Virus record (IMG/VR): IMGVR_UViG_3300037584_005429
Span: 19,060 to 83,059 of that record
Direction: 5' to 3' (one strand)
Origin: a virus
Length of the DNA: 64,000 nucleotides
In this document: positions 1-8,230 of the stretch, piece by piece
Layout of the letters: every line of letters starts with the position of its first letter
How positions within the stretch are numbered: position 1 is the first letter of the stretch
Made by a program: the position numbers and the translations under genes
Notes under the pieces: generated by a model
Databases searched by the model: none
What the model saw: only the letters and a program-made list of their open reading frames with translations
What the model was told of the DNA's origin: nothing

Positions 1-430
1 GTATGTTTTGTTTTTTACAAATATCTTTAACTAGTTTTAAAGTACTCTCCATCTGTTTATTACTATAAATATCCCAAAAATATTTACCTCTCCATTTTTT
101 CTCATGGACTTTATTAGTATAAATATCACCTAACCAATCAACAAACTTTCCGTCTTGACTTCTTCTTTTTAACCAACCTAAATTTTCCAAACAAATAATA
201 ACAACACCTGTATGGGTATAACCATCTAAATAGTGAGATGTTACATCTTGATTATTTAAATTATGTATTTTTCCAGATTTTTCTATTAAATAATTAGGTA
301 TTTTTTTGTAATTACCATTTAATCTAAATTTTAATGAATTTAAGAAATCTTGACTATTTCTATTTGTATTACATAAAAGAATTTGTTTACTTTCTACCTT
401 CGTACTTGAGTGTATTTTTGTTTTCTTCAT
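1..430 (-). CDS. Amidase_2-like endolysin or peptidoglycan-binding protein (partial, 3' end outside window)
   Basis: The frame opens at an ATG at 430-428, overlaps the end of the upstream membrane-protein gene by 44 bp and runs off the window edge after about 143 codons. The visible part has the pattern I associate with amidase_2-like proteins of marine phages: a LNGNYKKIPNYLIEKSGKIH stretch (the usual 'hyhI...G.iy' strand region), then VVIICLENLGWL, a WLGDIY block and a KKWRGKYFWDIY block. The expected role is cleavage of the N-acetylmuramoyl-L-alanine bond at lysis, or cell-wall recognition. The first zinc ligand of the family, usually a His in a 'vIHht' strand, is not visible: the equivalent strand reads ILLCNTN. 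Activity is therefore uncertain, and the remaining ligands cannot be checked because the C terminus is missing. Confidence 0.5.
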   Translation of the reverse strand, partial: MKKTKIHSSTKVESKQILLCNTNRNSQDFLNSLKFRLNGNYKKIPNYLIEKSGKIHNLNNQDVTSHYLDGYTHTGVVIICLENLGWLKRRSQDGKFVDWLGDIYTNKVHEKKWRGKYFWDIYSNKQMESTLKLVKDICKKQNI

Positions 431-1709
431 CTTTAGAGTTTACAACTTTATTTATTAATGTCTGTGTCGTATCTGTTAGTCTGTCTAAATCTACGTTTTC
501 ATCACTATAATTAATATTAAGTGCTTCGGCTAATTTTTCAAGTTCTTTTTTGGTGGGATTTATTGGATTTTCCTCTATAGTGTTTTCTGTTTTTGCTATT
601 TCTTTACTCAAATTTTCAACCTCTTCTTCTGTTAAATTTTTTGTTGTTGTAATTAAATTTTTATAATTGTCTTCTTTATCATAATGTATTCCATCATTCC
701 CATTTTGACCTATAACATTCATTCGTTTTTCATCTTCTTCCGTATATAATTCTTCTTCAATATTCCTATCTTTTTTATCTTGTCTAGCAAAAGCTTTTGA
801 AACTTCTTCCATGTTATATGGTGTGTTAAATTCTAACCCGTTTGGTTTTGACATTTTTACATCTTTAGGACTAATTCCACCAGTTTGAATTATAAATTCT
901 TCTTTTTTTGATTTTATCTGTGCAAATGCAAAATTAGCTGCCACAACTAATGCAATTGCTAGTGGGTCAAATACAAATATAATTAATAATAAAAACCAAT
1001 TAACAACCTCATTCATTGGTTTACCGGTAGTTTCCGCCAAATACTTTAAAGGTCCCAGTTCTCTTTCAGCTTCGTTACTAACTTCTTTATCTAATAATAA
1101 TACGTCGGTTGAATTTATAGAATCAAGAACAGCTTCTAATTTTATGTTAACGTCATCTCTATCTTTTATTGTGTTTTCTAATTCTTTTTGTAAAGCTCGT
1201 CTCGTAGAACTAGATGTAGTTGTTATTACCTGTTCGGCTTCTTTATCATAATATGATACTGAACTTGGGTTTGATAGGGATACTCTTAATTCAGAAATTG
1301 ATTTATTTAATTGAGTTTTTTCAATAGTTAAATCTGTTTTTTGTTCTTCAAATCTTATTTGTTTTTGATTTAGTATAGCTAAAGATTTGTCTAATAACTC
1401 GGATTTGGTTGCTGTCTCTTGGTAAGCTCCTGATAAAAATCCATATATACCCCCACTTGTAATTAATATGAGTATAAAGCAAGCTAATGAAAGATAGATT
1501 TTTAAAGCTCTATTAATTGTATCCCAGTATTGGTATAGTAGTGAAGCTACTACTAGTTTTGCAAATTCTAGTGAACCGGCCATTATTATTACCTGGGTGG
1601 AGGCTCCGGCGAATAGTTTACTTAATCCAAACACCGAATAGAATGCTGCACTACCAGATACCGCTAATGCGGATAAAGCTATTAATAATGGAAACAATCT
1701 TTTTTTCAT
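387..1709 (-). CDS. Membrane protein with central coiled coil
   Basis: This 440-residue protein has three hydrophobic helices at about residues 5-28, 36-60 and 70-93. A Lys/Glu-rich predicted coiled coil follows at about 100-215, then a strong fourth membrane helix at about 233-263 (VVNWFLLLIIFVFDPLAIAL), and finally a long acidic, disordered tail. I do not recognise a named family. The architecture suggests a protein anchored in the host inner membrane with a large soluble coil. Because the next gene is amidase-like and overlaps this one by 44 bp, a lysis-related or envelope role is possible, but this is inference from position only. The gene lies 21 bp after the sigma factor gene, and that gap holds a TATTTAT element. 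Confidence 0.7.
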   Translation of the reverse strand: MKKRLFPLLIALSALAVSGSAAFYSVFGLSKLFAGASTQVIIMAGSLEFAKLVVASLLYQYWDTINRALKIYLSLACFILILITSGGIYGFLSGAYQETATKSELLDKSLAILNQKQIRFEEQKTDLTIEKTQLNKSISELRVSLSNPSSVSYYDKEAEQVITTTSSSTRRALQKELENTIKDRDDVNIKLEAVLDSINSTDVLLLDKEVSNEAERELGPLKYLAETTGKPMNEVVNWFLLLIIFVFDPLAIALVVAANFAFAQIKSKKEEFIIQTGGISPKDVKMSKPNGLEFNTPYNMEEVSKAFARQDKKDRNIEEELYTEEDEKRMNVIGQNGNDGIHYDKEDNYKNLITTTKNLTEEEVENLSKEIAKTENTIEENPINPTKKELEKLAEALNINYSDENVDLDRLTDTTQTLINKVVNSKDEENKNTLKYEGRK

Positions 1710-1723
1710 TTATCCTTTTATTG

Positions 1724-1730
1724 ATAAATA
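1724..1730 (-). promoter_or_regulatory. TATTTAT element upstream of the 440-aa membrane protein
   Basis: The coding strand reads TATTTAT followed by CAATAAAA. It lies 14 nt before the ATG at 1709 and directly abuts the stop codon of the sigma factor gene. It is one of eight copies in short gaps before genes in this window. The function (promoter or leader element) is unproven. Confidence 0.3.
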
Positions 1731-2528
1731 TTAATCTGTTAGGTATTCTAATAGTTGGTAGCTATCATTTCTAAGTTTACGTAAGGCTTTTTCTTTTATT
1801 TGTCTAACTCTCTCCTTTGTTAGTGATAGTCCGTCTCCTATTTCTTGTAAAGTCATAGGTGTATTATGTAAACCATAATAATCTATTATTATATTTTTTT
1901 CCCTTTCGTCTAAAACTGACATTAACTTAGTTAGTTCATCTTTTAGATTTACTTCATCAGCAAAAGCATCTTCTGGATTATCAGCATCTTTATTTATAAG
2001 AATATCTATCAAAGTATCACCTTCTTCATTTATTGGTCTATCGTAGTTAATTGTTGTTGGTAACATAGCTAACTTACTATTCAATTTAGTTATTTCTTCA
2101 CTAACTTTTTTCCTTTCTCTATGTAACTCTTGTATAATATTTACTGGTAGTCTTATAGTACGTGCATGTTCATTTAAAGACTGTAGTATTGATTGTTTTA
2201 CCCACCATACCGCGTATGATATAAATCTAAAACCTTTTTCCCATTTAAAGTTATTGATTGCTTTTAAAAGTCCGTAATTACCCTCAGCTATTAAATCCGG
2301 TAAATCCATACCTTGTCCCTGATAGTCTTTAGCTACACTAATAACAAATCTTAGATTACCCTCTAATAATTCTAGATGTACTTTTTCTTTCTCTTGTAGA
2401 GATAGTTCATTATTTAACATCATTTTAGCTAATTCTTTTTCTCTATCCGGTGTTAAAACTTTTCTTTTTCTAACGTCTTTTAGGTATTGGGATATTTCTG
2501 TTTGATTTATGAATGTATTTTTTGACAT
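1731..2528 (-). CDS. RNA polymerase sigma factor, sigma-70 primary type
   Basis: This 265-residue protein has the full series of conserved sigma-70 regions. Region 1.2 is near residues 8-40 (SQYLKDVRKRKVLTPDREKE). Regions 2.1-2.4 follow, with DLPDLIAEGNYGLLKAI and RFISYAVWWVKQSILQSLNE. Region 3 begins at RLPVNIIQELHRERKK. Region 4 has a canonical helix-turn-helix ending TKERVRQIKEKALRKLR. Region 1.1 is absent, as in the short RpoD proteins of Bacteroidota, which this resembles far more than the minimal T4 gp55. It should redirect host core RNA polymerase to phage promoters, or replace the host sigma. It is preceded by the longest intergenic gap in the window (151 bp), which holds a promoter-like box and a hairpin, so the gene may have its own regulated transcript. 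Confidence 0.93.
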   Translation of the reverse strand: MSKNTFINQTEISQYLKDVRKRKVLTPDREKELAKMMLNNELSLQEKEKVHLELLEGNLRFVISVAKDYQGQGMDLPDLIAEGNYGLLKAINNFKWEKGFRFISYAVWWVKQSILQSLNEHARTIRLPVNIIQELHRERKKVSEEITKLNSKLAMLPTTINYDRPINEEGDTLIDILINKDADNPEDAFADEVNLKDELTKLMSVLDEREKNIIIDYYGLHNTPMTLQEIGDGLSLTKERVRQIKEKALRKLRNDSYQLLEYLTD

Positions 2529-2591
2529 ATAATTACTTTTTATTTATTAAACGTTTATATAGCTATTTTATTACAAATAGTGTACCATTAA

Positions 2592-2624
2592 TTTAGTACT
2601 GACTTTTTGTCAGTTCATACTAAA
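2592..2624 (-). promoter_or_regulatory. Bulged hairpin / operator-like inverted repeat in the leader of the sigma factor gene
   Basis: On the coding strand, arms TTTAGT/ACTAAA enclose a perfect inner stem ACTGAC/GTCAGT around an AAAAA loop, with a 4-nt ATGA bulge on the 5' side. It sits about 63 nt before the sigma start and just downstream of a TATATTTG box. No U-run follows it, so a simple intrinsic terminator is unlikely. An operator or a regulatory RNA hairpin fits better. Confidence 0.45.
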
Positions 2625-2631
2625 TATTGTA

Positions 2632-2639
2632 CAAATATA
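2632..2639 (-). promoter_or_regulatory. Candidate Bacteroidota -7 box (TATATTTG) before the sigma factor gene
   Basis: TATATTTG matches the Bacteroidota -7 consensus TAnnTTTG. I see no convincing TTTG or TTG at the expected -33 distance, so this is a weak call. A start about 7 nt downstream would place the inverted repeat at the very start of the transcript. Confidence 0.3.
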
Positions 2640-2679
2640 ACAAATAAATTTTAATTATTATGTATTTTACGATAAAATT

Positions 2680-3048
2680 TTAAATTAGATATGGTGTTAA
2701 AACCTTGTTTACATTTTCTGATGTCATAGTATTGATACAATTTCCTTCATCACAATTTACTTTGTCTTGGACTGATGGTATATAGAATGTCTTCCCGTCA
2801 ACACTTTCTACAATCATAACTGGTGTAAACCAGTTAAGTCCATCATTAGTATCTCTTTCCGCGTCTATAAAGTCCCATCTATTAGCAGAATTAATTTTTT
2901 TTTGTTTTTCTGATTCTACTTTAGTGGTTATACTTAGATTGGTGAATGGGATGTTATTTTGTTTAAGTATTTCTTTTAGGGTTTGACAGTCTTCACACAC
3001 ATCTTCTGTGAATAATGATAATTTGTATTCTGCTGTATTAAATTTCAT
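2680..3048 (-). CDS. Glutaredoxin/thioredoxin-fold protein
   Basis: This 122-residue protein starts with a strand (YKLSLFT) followed at once by a redox motif CEDC at about residues 18-21. The helix TLKEILKQNNIPF follows, and later a cis-proline segment WFTPVMIVE at about 74-82. This is the layout of a glutaredoxin-like fold. A further CDEGNC pair near the C terminus could be redox-active or metal-binding. T4-type phages carry glutaredoxins to reduce ribonucleotide reductase. This genome encodes a class II RNR with a redox-active Cys tail, so that is a plausible partner, but the two genes are 46 kb apart and the link is inference. Confidence 0.65.
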   Translation of the reverse strand: MKFNTAEYKLSLFTEDVCEDCQTLKEILKQNNIPFTNLSITTKVESEKQKKINSANRWDFIDAERDTNDGLNWFTPVMIVESVDGKTFYIPSVQDKVNCDEGNCINTMTSENVNKVLTPYLI

Positions 3049-3076
3049 ATAACAATATTTTTTTAAACTTATTTTA

Positions 3077-3634
3077 TTAAATATTATTATATTTTTTTAA
3101 GAAATCAAGTTCTTCTTGTGTTAGACTTTCCATACCCTCATCGATTATCTTGTCCAGTACATTATCCACATTTAGAGGTCTTAGTTGGTGGGTTTTTGTT
3201 TTTTCTATAGGGTTTAGTAAAGTCTCTTTTAATCTATTAATTTTGTTACTCATTAAATTCTTTAGTTGGTCTGCTAAAGCCTGTGCGACTCTAGGGTCTA
3301 CATTTAATTGTGGGTGAAAAGGTGCTTTACCAAATAAGTGATTTTCTAAATTTTCATCTAACCTATACCCTAATTTTCTAGGTTTAGGCATTAAAAAATA
3401 AGTAGAAATGTGTGGTTCTAAAAATTCTTGTAGTATTTGATTTATGTCTTCAAATGTTAATTCGGATTTTATACACATTATAATAACTTTGTCTCCTGTT
3501 ACAAAAGTAAATTCTTGTGTAGTAACTATTGTTTCCATAATATCTCTGATGTTATTCATTATTGGGGCATTTCTTTCTATTGTTTCCCAATTTCCAAACA
3601 TAAATAATAGATACTTTTTTACTCTAGGTTTCAT
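3077..3634 (-). CDS. Conserved unknown protein with DUF6576-like C terminus
   Basis: This 185-residue protein lies between gp46 and the glutaredoxin-like gene. I cannot assign the N-terminal two thirds, which look like an alpha/beta domain of about 100 residues followed by a helical, Lys-rich segment. The last 32 residues, from LNVDNVLDKIIDEGMESLTQ to the end, resemble the helical DUF6576 motif (usual form 'ILDKI...G..SLT.eE..fL') found at the C termini of Bacteroidota rhomboid proteases. No membrane helices or protease motifs are present, so this is a detached tail motif and not a rhomboid. Confidence 0.6.
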   Translation of the reverse strand: MKPRVKKYLLFMFGNWETIERNAPIMNNIRDIMETIVTTQEFTFVTGDKVIIMCIKSELTFEDINQILQEFLEPHISTYFLMPKPRKLGYRLDENLENHLFGKAPFHPQLNVDPRVAQALADQLKNLMSNKINRLKETLLNPIEKTKTHQLRPLNVDNVLDKIIDEGMESLTQEELDFLKKYNNI

Positions 3635-3638
3635 AATT

Positions 3639-3645
3639 ATAAATA
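3639..3645 (-). promoter_or_regulatory. TATTTAT element upstream of the 185-aa gene
   Basis: TATTTAT ends only 4 nt before the ATG at 3634, the closest spacing of the eight copies. This closeness argues against a role as a -10 box for this particular start. It lies in the 12-bp gap after the gp46 gene. Confidence 0.2.
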
Positions 3646-3646
3646 T

Positions 3647-5977
3647 TTAAATAAGTTTTGAAATATTATTTTCTTTTTTAATTGTTATGTTATTGTCTGC
3701 CCATTCTCTAACTAGTGGATTGTGGGTGATTAAAAAAACGTTTTCAAAATAATCCTTAATCCTACTAAAAAATACCCCTACTTGGTCTAAATTTTCATTA
3801 CTAACTTTACCTAATACCTCATCGAATACAGTAATATTAGGTCTTGGTAAACAGGAAACTTTTGTTAAAACAGTTCTTATCGCTAACGAAGATAGAGTTT
3901 TTTCAAACCCACTACCAGTAGATAATAATTTTTCAACATTAGTTTGATTGTCTACCATCCAAAATTCAACTTCATTTTTATCATTAACTCTGATTTCTAC
4001 CATAAAATTTGTAACATCTGATAATAGTCTCATTAACTCATTATTTAATTTAGGTACAACACTTTTAACAATTGTTTTTATTATACCATTTTTACCAAAT
4101 ACTGTTAAGTAAGCTCTAAAAATTTTTTCTACGTTATTTTCTTTTTTTATTTTTTCTATTTTGTTTTGATTTTCATTTATTGAGTTTTCTATTGTTTCTA
4201 CTCTATTATTGTTATACTCAACCTCCCTAAATATATTTTCTTTTTTATTTTTTAATACGTCTATTTCTGAATTTATAGTTAAAATTTGTTTTTCTAATTT
4301 TGTATTATTTTCTAATCTTTCTTTATTTTCTTTCCATTTAGTAAGTTTATTTTTTAATTTTTCCAACCCTAATTCTTTTTGTCCAACCTCTAAAATTAAT
4401 CTTTCTTTTTTAAGAAGTTCTTTTTCATATTCATCAAAAACAATTTTTTTGGTTGTTAACTCATCTATTTCATTATCTAATTTTTTTATTTCTAAATCTT
4501 TGTCTTCAATAATTAAATTTAAGCTTTTTGTTTCTTCTTCTAAATTAGATATTTCTTCACTATGGTCCACATCTTTTAGTGTTTGTTTACACATAGGACA
4601 TATTTCTGATTCTCTTAAATTTTTTAAGGTATTAGTTAAATTTTTTAAATTAGTTTTATTTTTTATATTTTGTATATTAGTTTCTTCTCTAATTTTAGTT
4701 TGTTTTCTTAAAAATTCTAAATCTATTTCTTCTGGTATTTCTTTATCACCATAAACATTTAATTTTACATTTAAATCTTTTAATTCTTTTTCTTCTTGTT
4801 CTATAGTATTTTCAACCAGTCTTGGATTAACATTTTGTATTTCAACATCTATGTCACTTATTTTTTGACTTATTAACTTATCTCTGGAGATATTTTTTTC
4901 TTTTAGTTCTTTATCCCAAATTTTTAAATTATCGTTATTTGTTGAATTAGTTTTTATTAAGTTATCTTTTTCTTCAATATATTTTTTTATCTCTTCCTTT
5001 AATTCCTCTATATTATACACATTAGAAATTAAAGTTTTAGACCATTTTGAGTACATCTCTTTACAAACTTTTTCTTTATCTTTTAAAACCTCCAAACCTA
5101 TAAATCTACTAAGTATATTTCCTCTCTCTGTTGGTTTTGATTCGATTAGTGATTCTAGATTAGATGCTGTTGATAGTACTGTTAATAAAAAATCGTTCAT
5201 AGTTCCAATAGATTCTTTTATGAACTTTTCGGTTTCTCTTCTTTGTTCACCAGTAAAATTTTGTAGTGACCCATCTTTTTTTCTTTCTAAAAATTCTAGG
5301 TTTGTACTAACTGACCAGTCACCTTTTTTAGTTTTTCTTCTTTTTACTTTTCTAACAATAATATAGTCACGACCATCTATCTCTACCTCACCTTGTACAA
5401 AAACTTCGTTTGATTTTTTAAACCTATTAAATATTTCAGATGCTTTAGTAGATTTTGTAGTGGTATTAAAAAATAAAAATAATATTAGGTCTACTGCGAG
5501 TACAGATTTACCACCAAAGTTAGGTGGGTTAGAATCTATTACTGTTATCCCACCTAATTTTTTAACATCCAAATAATTATTATCACCAAAAGATAAAAAA
5601 TTAGAAAATTTAATATTTTTTATATAAACTCTCTTATATTTTGTATCTATTTCTACAGCATCAGATAATTCTGCATTTACCTTATCATCTAATCTTTTTA
5701 GTAAATTTATATCGACACCCATATCATTTGTCATTACAAATTGTGACATTAAATTTCTTTGGTATGCTGTGTCTAATATATTTTGTTCTAAATCTAAATC
5801 TAGTTCTTTACCTGATTTTCTATCTATACCTCTAGTTAAGATTGTTACGTTTTTAGAATTGTACTTATTTTGGAAGTAACTTCTAACCCTTTTTATTCTT
5901 TCTTGTGTAAAATTTTCTGGTATATCTTCCCAAGTTACTTTAATAAATGGATTTTTTAGATTTTTTAATGCTTTCAT
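3647..5977 (-). CDS. 46: gp46-like Rad50/SbcC recombination nuclease ATPase subunit
   Basis: This 776-residue SMC-like ATPase has a Walker A segment NPPNFGGKS at about 150-158. It has long coiled coils on each side of a zinc-hook CPMC at about 455-458. The C-terminal lobe has an ABC signature-like region (GSGFEKTLSSLAIR), a Walker B ending in NITVFDEVLG and an H-loop VFLITHNP. With the gp47-like nuclease it should process double-strand breaks for recombination-dependent replication. The start is unusual: about 115 residues precede the first strand of the ATPase domain (YIKNIKFSNFLSFGDN), which is normally at the N terminus. The gene overlaps the glycosyltransferase gene by 4 bp (ATGA), so it is translated from the same message as the sugar cassette. 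Confidence 0.9.
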   Translation of the reverse strand: MKALKNLKNPFIKVTWEDIPENFTQERIKRVRSYFQNKYNSKNVTILTRGIDRKSGKELDLDLEQNILDTAYQRNLMSQFVMTNDMGVDINLLKRLDDKVNAELSDAVEIDTKYKRVYIKNIKFSNFLSFGDNNYLDVKKLGGITVIDSNPPNFGGKSVLAVDLILFLFFNTTTKSTKASEIFNRFKKSNEVFVQGEVEIDGRDYIIVRKVKRRKTKKGDWSVSTNLEFLERKKDGSLQNFTGEQRRETEKFIKESIGTMNDFLLTVLSTASNLESLIESKPTERGNILSRFIGLEVLKDKEKVCKEMYSKWSKTLISNVYNIEELKEEIKKYIEEKDNLIKTNSTNNDNLKIWDKELKEKNISRDKLISQKISDIDVEIQNVNPRLVENTIEQEEKELKDLNVKLNVYGDKEIPEEIDLEFLRKQTKIREETNIQNIKNKTNLKNLTNTLKNLRESEICPMCKQTLKDVDHSEEISNLEEETKSLNLIIEDKDLEIKKLDNEIDELTTKKIVFDEYEKELLKKERLILEVGQKELGLEKLKNKLTKWKENKERLENNTKLEKQILTINSEIDVLKNKKENIFREVEYNNNRVETIENSINENQNKIEKIKKENNVEKIFRAYLTVFGKNGIIKTIVKSVVPKLNNELMRLLSDVTNFMVEIRVNDKNEVEFWMVDNQTNVEKLLSTGSGFEKTLSSLAIRTVLTKVSCLPRPNITVFDEVLGKVSNENLDQVGVFFSRIKDYFENVFLITHNPLVREWADNNITIKKENNISKLI

Positions 5978-7038
5978 ATAATTTTCTTTATCGCTTCGAT
6001 ACTTTTAATAATAATATTCTTAAAACTAACTTCGTCAAGTTTTCTTTTTTTACTGTTGGCGTATTTTTTAAATTTTTTATTTTTCCATTTTTCTAATTTT
6101 CCGTATAATTCACCATTTTTATTTTGTTTAATATCTTGTAAATATAAATCCATTTCTTTGGGTGTTCTAGGTAATAAAAGTTCCCATAGTTCTGAAGGTG
6201 CTTTTTCTAAACCCCAGTGATTATATACGTACCTCATCCCTAAATTATCAGATATTTTTTTTAAATTTTTTATGTAAATAGACTTATTAACTATAATCAT
6301 TAAAAACCACATTAGTGGAGACTTAAATTTTTTAAATATATTTTTTTTATTCACTATAATATCTGGGTGTTTTAATAAAAAATTATTATGTTCCTTAACA
6401 CTATAAAATTTTAATATTTCTTTTTTTAGTTTTTTTTGTGTTTCATTATTGTGGGTCATTAGGACACTAGTGGTACCACCAAAATGTAGGTATTTCATTC
6501 TAACCTTTTTAATTTTTTTTCCAATTTTGTAAATAGCATTAGATAATTTTAAATCTTCATAACCAAAATAATACTCTTCATCATACCCACCTATTTCTAA
6601 AAATTTATTTCTTTCCATAATCATAGGTGCTTCTTTTAAAAAAAATTTTGTTTTAAATTTTTTATATGGTAAACCTGTCGTATTTAAATCTGGACCAACA
6701 GCGTAAACTTCGTCTGATAGTATTTTAGTGGATTTTAAAATCCAATTATAATCTAATATATCTACATCATCATGAAAAAATGCTAGATACTTTTTATCTG
6801 TGTTTTTTACACCTAAATTATATGCTTTAGGTATATGATATGGTAGTGATTTAATAACTTTTACATCTTCCATTTTAAAATCCTGAGTTGGCCCATTATC
6901 TACCACTATAATTTCTACATCCCAGTCTTTTAAGTGTTTTGTGGTTCTTTTAATACTAGGTATCAATCTCTCCTTAACAAATAAATCATTTAAACAATTT
7001 AAAATAATACAAGAAATGCTTTTATTACCAACCATCAT
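5974..7038 (-). CDS. Family 2 (GT-A) glycosyltransferase
   Basis: This 354-residue protein opens with the typical GT2 strand and nucleotide-binding turn (SISCIILNCLN ... VEIIVVDNG, Asp47). The acceptor/DXD region AFFHDDVD is at 87-93, and a RNKFLEIGGYDEEYYFGYED block, common in rhamnosyl- and similar transferases, is at about 145-165. It should transfer a sugar from a nucleotide-sugar donor to an unknown acceptor. The start overlaps the aminotransferase gene by 14 bp, so the two are translationally coupled and probably handle the same sugar. Possible targets are phage DNA, virion proteins or host surface polysaccharide; the sequence does not decide. The stretch looks even richer in A/T homopolymers than its surroundings, which may indicate recent acquisition. 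Confidence 0.85.
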   Translation of the reverse strand: MMVGNKSISCIILNCLNDLFVKERLIPSIKRTTKHLKDWDVEIIVVDNGPTQDFKMEDVKVIKSLPYHIPKAYNLGVKNTDKKYLAFFHDDVDILDYNWILKSTKILSDEVYAVGPDLNTTGLPYKKFKTKFFLKEAPMIMERNKFLEIGGYDEEYYFGYEDLKLSNAIYKIGKKIKKVRMKYLHFGGTTSVLMTHNNETQKKLKKEILKFYSVKEHNNFLLKHPDIIVNKKNIFKKFKSPLMWFLMIIVNKSIYIKNLKKISDNLGMRYVYNHWGLEKAPSELWELLLPRTPKEMDLYLQDIKQNKNGELYGKLEKWKNKKFKKYANSKKRKLDEVSFKNIIIKSIEAIKKII

Positions 7039-8194
7039 TTATGAGTTTTACTATTTTTTTAATTTCTTTTTTACTTAACCACCACCCCACAGGTAAACAA
7101 ATCATCTCCTCAACCATTTTATCTAGATTTGGTAATTTTGTATTGTATCTGAATACACATGAATGTTTGTCATTTCTTTCATGTACTCTACTAACCATTA
7201 TGTTATTTTTATCCATTTTTTCCATAAATTTTCTTTGGTTTTTTACCTTTATTGTATAAACCCAATATGATGGATTATTTTCTTTTTCTACTTTTAATAA
7301 AGTAATGTTTGGGTTATTTTTTAAATTTTTTGAGTAGTATTCTGCGTTTTTTCTATTAACTTTTAATAATTTATTTACATATTTAAGATTTTCTATGCCC
7401 ACAGTTGCACATATGTCGTTCATATGAAATTTAAATCCCCACTCAGAAATATTATTTTCACATCTAAAATCTTTTGTGTTATCATCTCTATCAATACCAT
7501 ACCACCTTAAAAGTTTTGCTTGTTTTGTTAATTTTTTATCTGGAAGTATAACACACCCACCATCAATACTTGTGATGTGTTTTATAGCTTGAAAACTGTG
7601 TATTTTTATATTATCGTTTTTTATTGCTCCTAACATTTTTCCTTTATATGTGGTACCAAATGAATGAGCTGCATCTTCTATTATAATAGGTCTAAATCCA
7701 TATTTTTTTTCTGAATAATTTTTTATTTCTTCTATTTTTTTTAGGTCTATTGGATTGCCTCCCCAGTGAACTAGTATTATAATTTTAGTTTTTGTAGATA
7801 ATTTATTTTTTAAATCGTCTAAACAAATATTACACGTGTCTCTATCTACGTCAACCCATTTTAAATTTAAATTATTGGCTAATACTGGCCAGTTAGTTGC
7901 GGTACATGTTAGTGGACAACTTAAAACCTCATCACCTTCTTTTACAAAAGGCCAATTATATTTTTTGTGACCATGAATATTATTTTTAAGTAGGTGAAGT
8001 GTTAAATGTATTGCTGAAGTAGCAGAATTAGTTGTTATTAAATTATCACAACCTATGTATTTTTTTAGATTTTTTTCAAATAATTTTACCTGTTCACCCT
8101 CACCTATAAATCCAGATTGTAAAATTTGTTTTACTTTTTCTGGAGCATTAGGTGACATGAATACCTTAAACAGTGGTATGTTAGTTTTCTTCAT
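7025..8194 (-). CDS. DegT/DnrJ/EryC1-type PLP-dependent sugar aminotransferase
   Basis: This 389-residue protein shows the family's landmarks. The N-terminal block KVFMSPNAPEKVKQILQSGF and the GEGEQVKLFE segment come first. NSATSAIHLTLHLL forms the cofactor phosphate-binding region. IIEDAAHSFG carries the Asp that pairs with the pyridine nitrogen, and SFQAIKHITSIDGG carries the probable Schiff-base lysine (about Lys205). These enzymes convert a keto-sugar nucleotide into an amino-sugar nucleotide. It is the upstream partner of a GT2 gene (14-bp overlap), so the pair could make and attach an amino sugar. No dehydratase or epimerase gene for earlier steps is visible in the window, so the precursor would come from the host or from elsewhere in the genome. 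Confidence 0.9.
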   Translation of the reverse strand: MKKTNIPLFKVFMSPNAPEKVKQILQSGFIGEGEQVKLFEKNLKKYIGCDNLITTNSATSAIHLTLHLLKNNIHGHKKYNWPFVKEGDEVLSCPLTCTATNWPVLANNLNLKWVDVDRDTCNICLDDLKNKLSTKTKIIILVHWGGNPIDLKKIEEIKNYSEKKYGFRPIIIEDAAHSFGTTYKGKMLGAIKNDNIKIHSFQAIKHITSIDGGCVILPDKKLTKQAKLLRWYGIDRDDNTKDFRCENNISEWGFKFHMNDICATVGIENLKYVNKLLKVNRKNAEYYSKNLKNNPNITLLKVEKENNPSYWVYTIKVKNQRKFMEKMDKNNIMVSRVHERNDKHSCVFRYNTKLPNLDKMVEEMICLPVGWWLSKKEIKKIVKLINDGW

Positions 8195-8230
8195 ATGTAA
8201 AATATAAAGAATTTTAAAGTGTAAATCAAT

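Noticed and set aside
4209-4754. A 181-codon plus-strand open frame opposite the gp46 gene
   Set aside because: It lies wholly within the coiled-coil part of gp46. Its Phe/Ser/Leu-rich product is the mirror of Lys/Glu/Asn codons, so it is a shadow frame.
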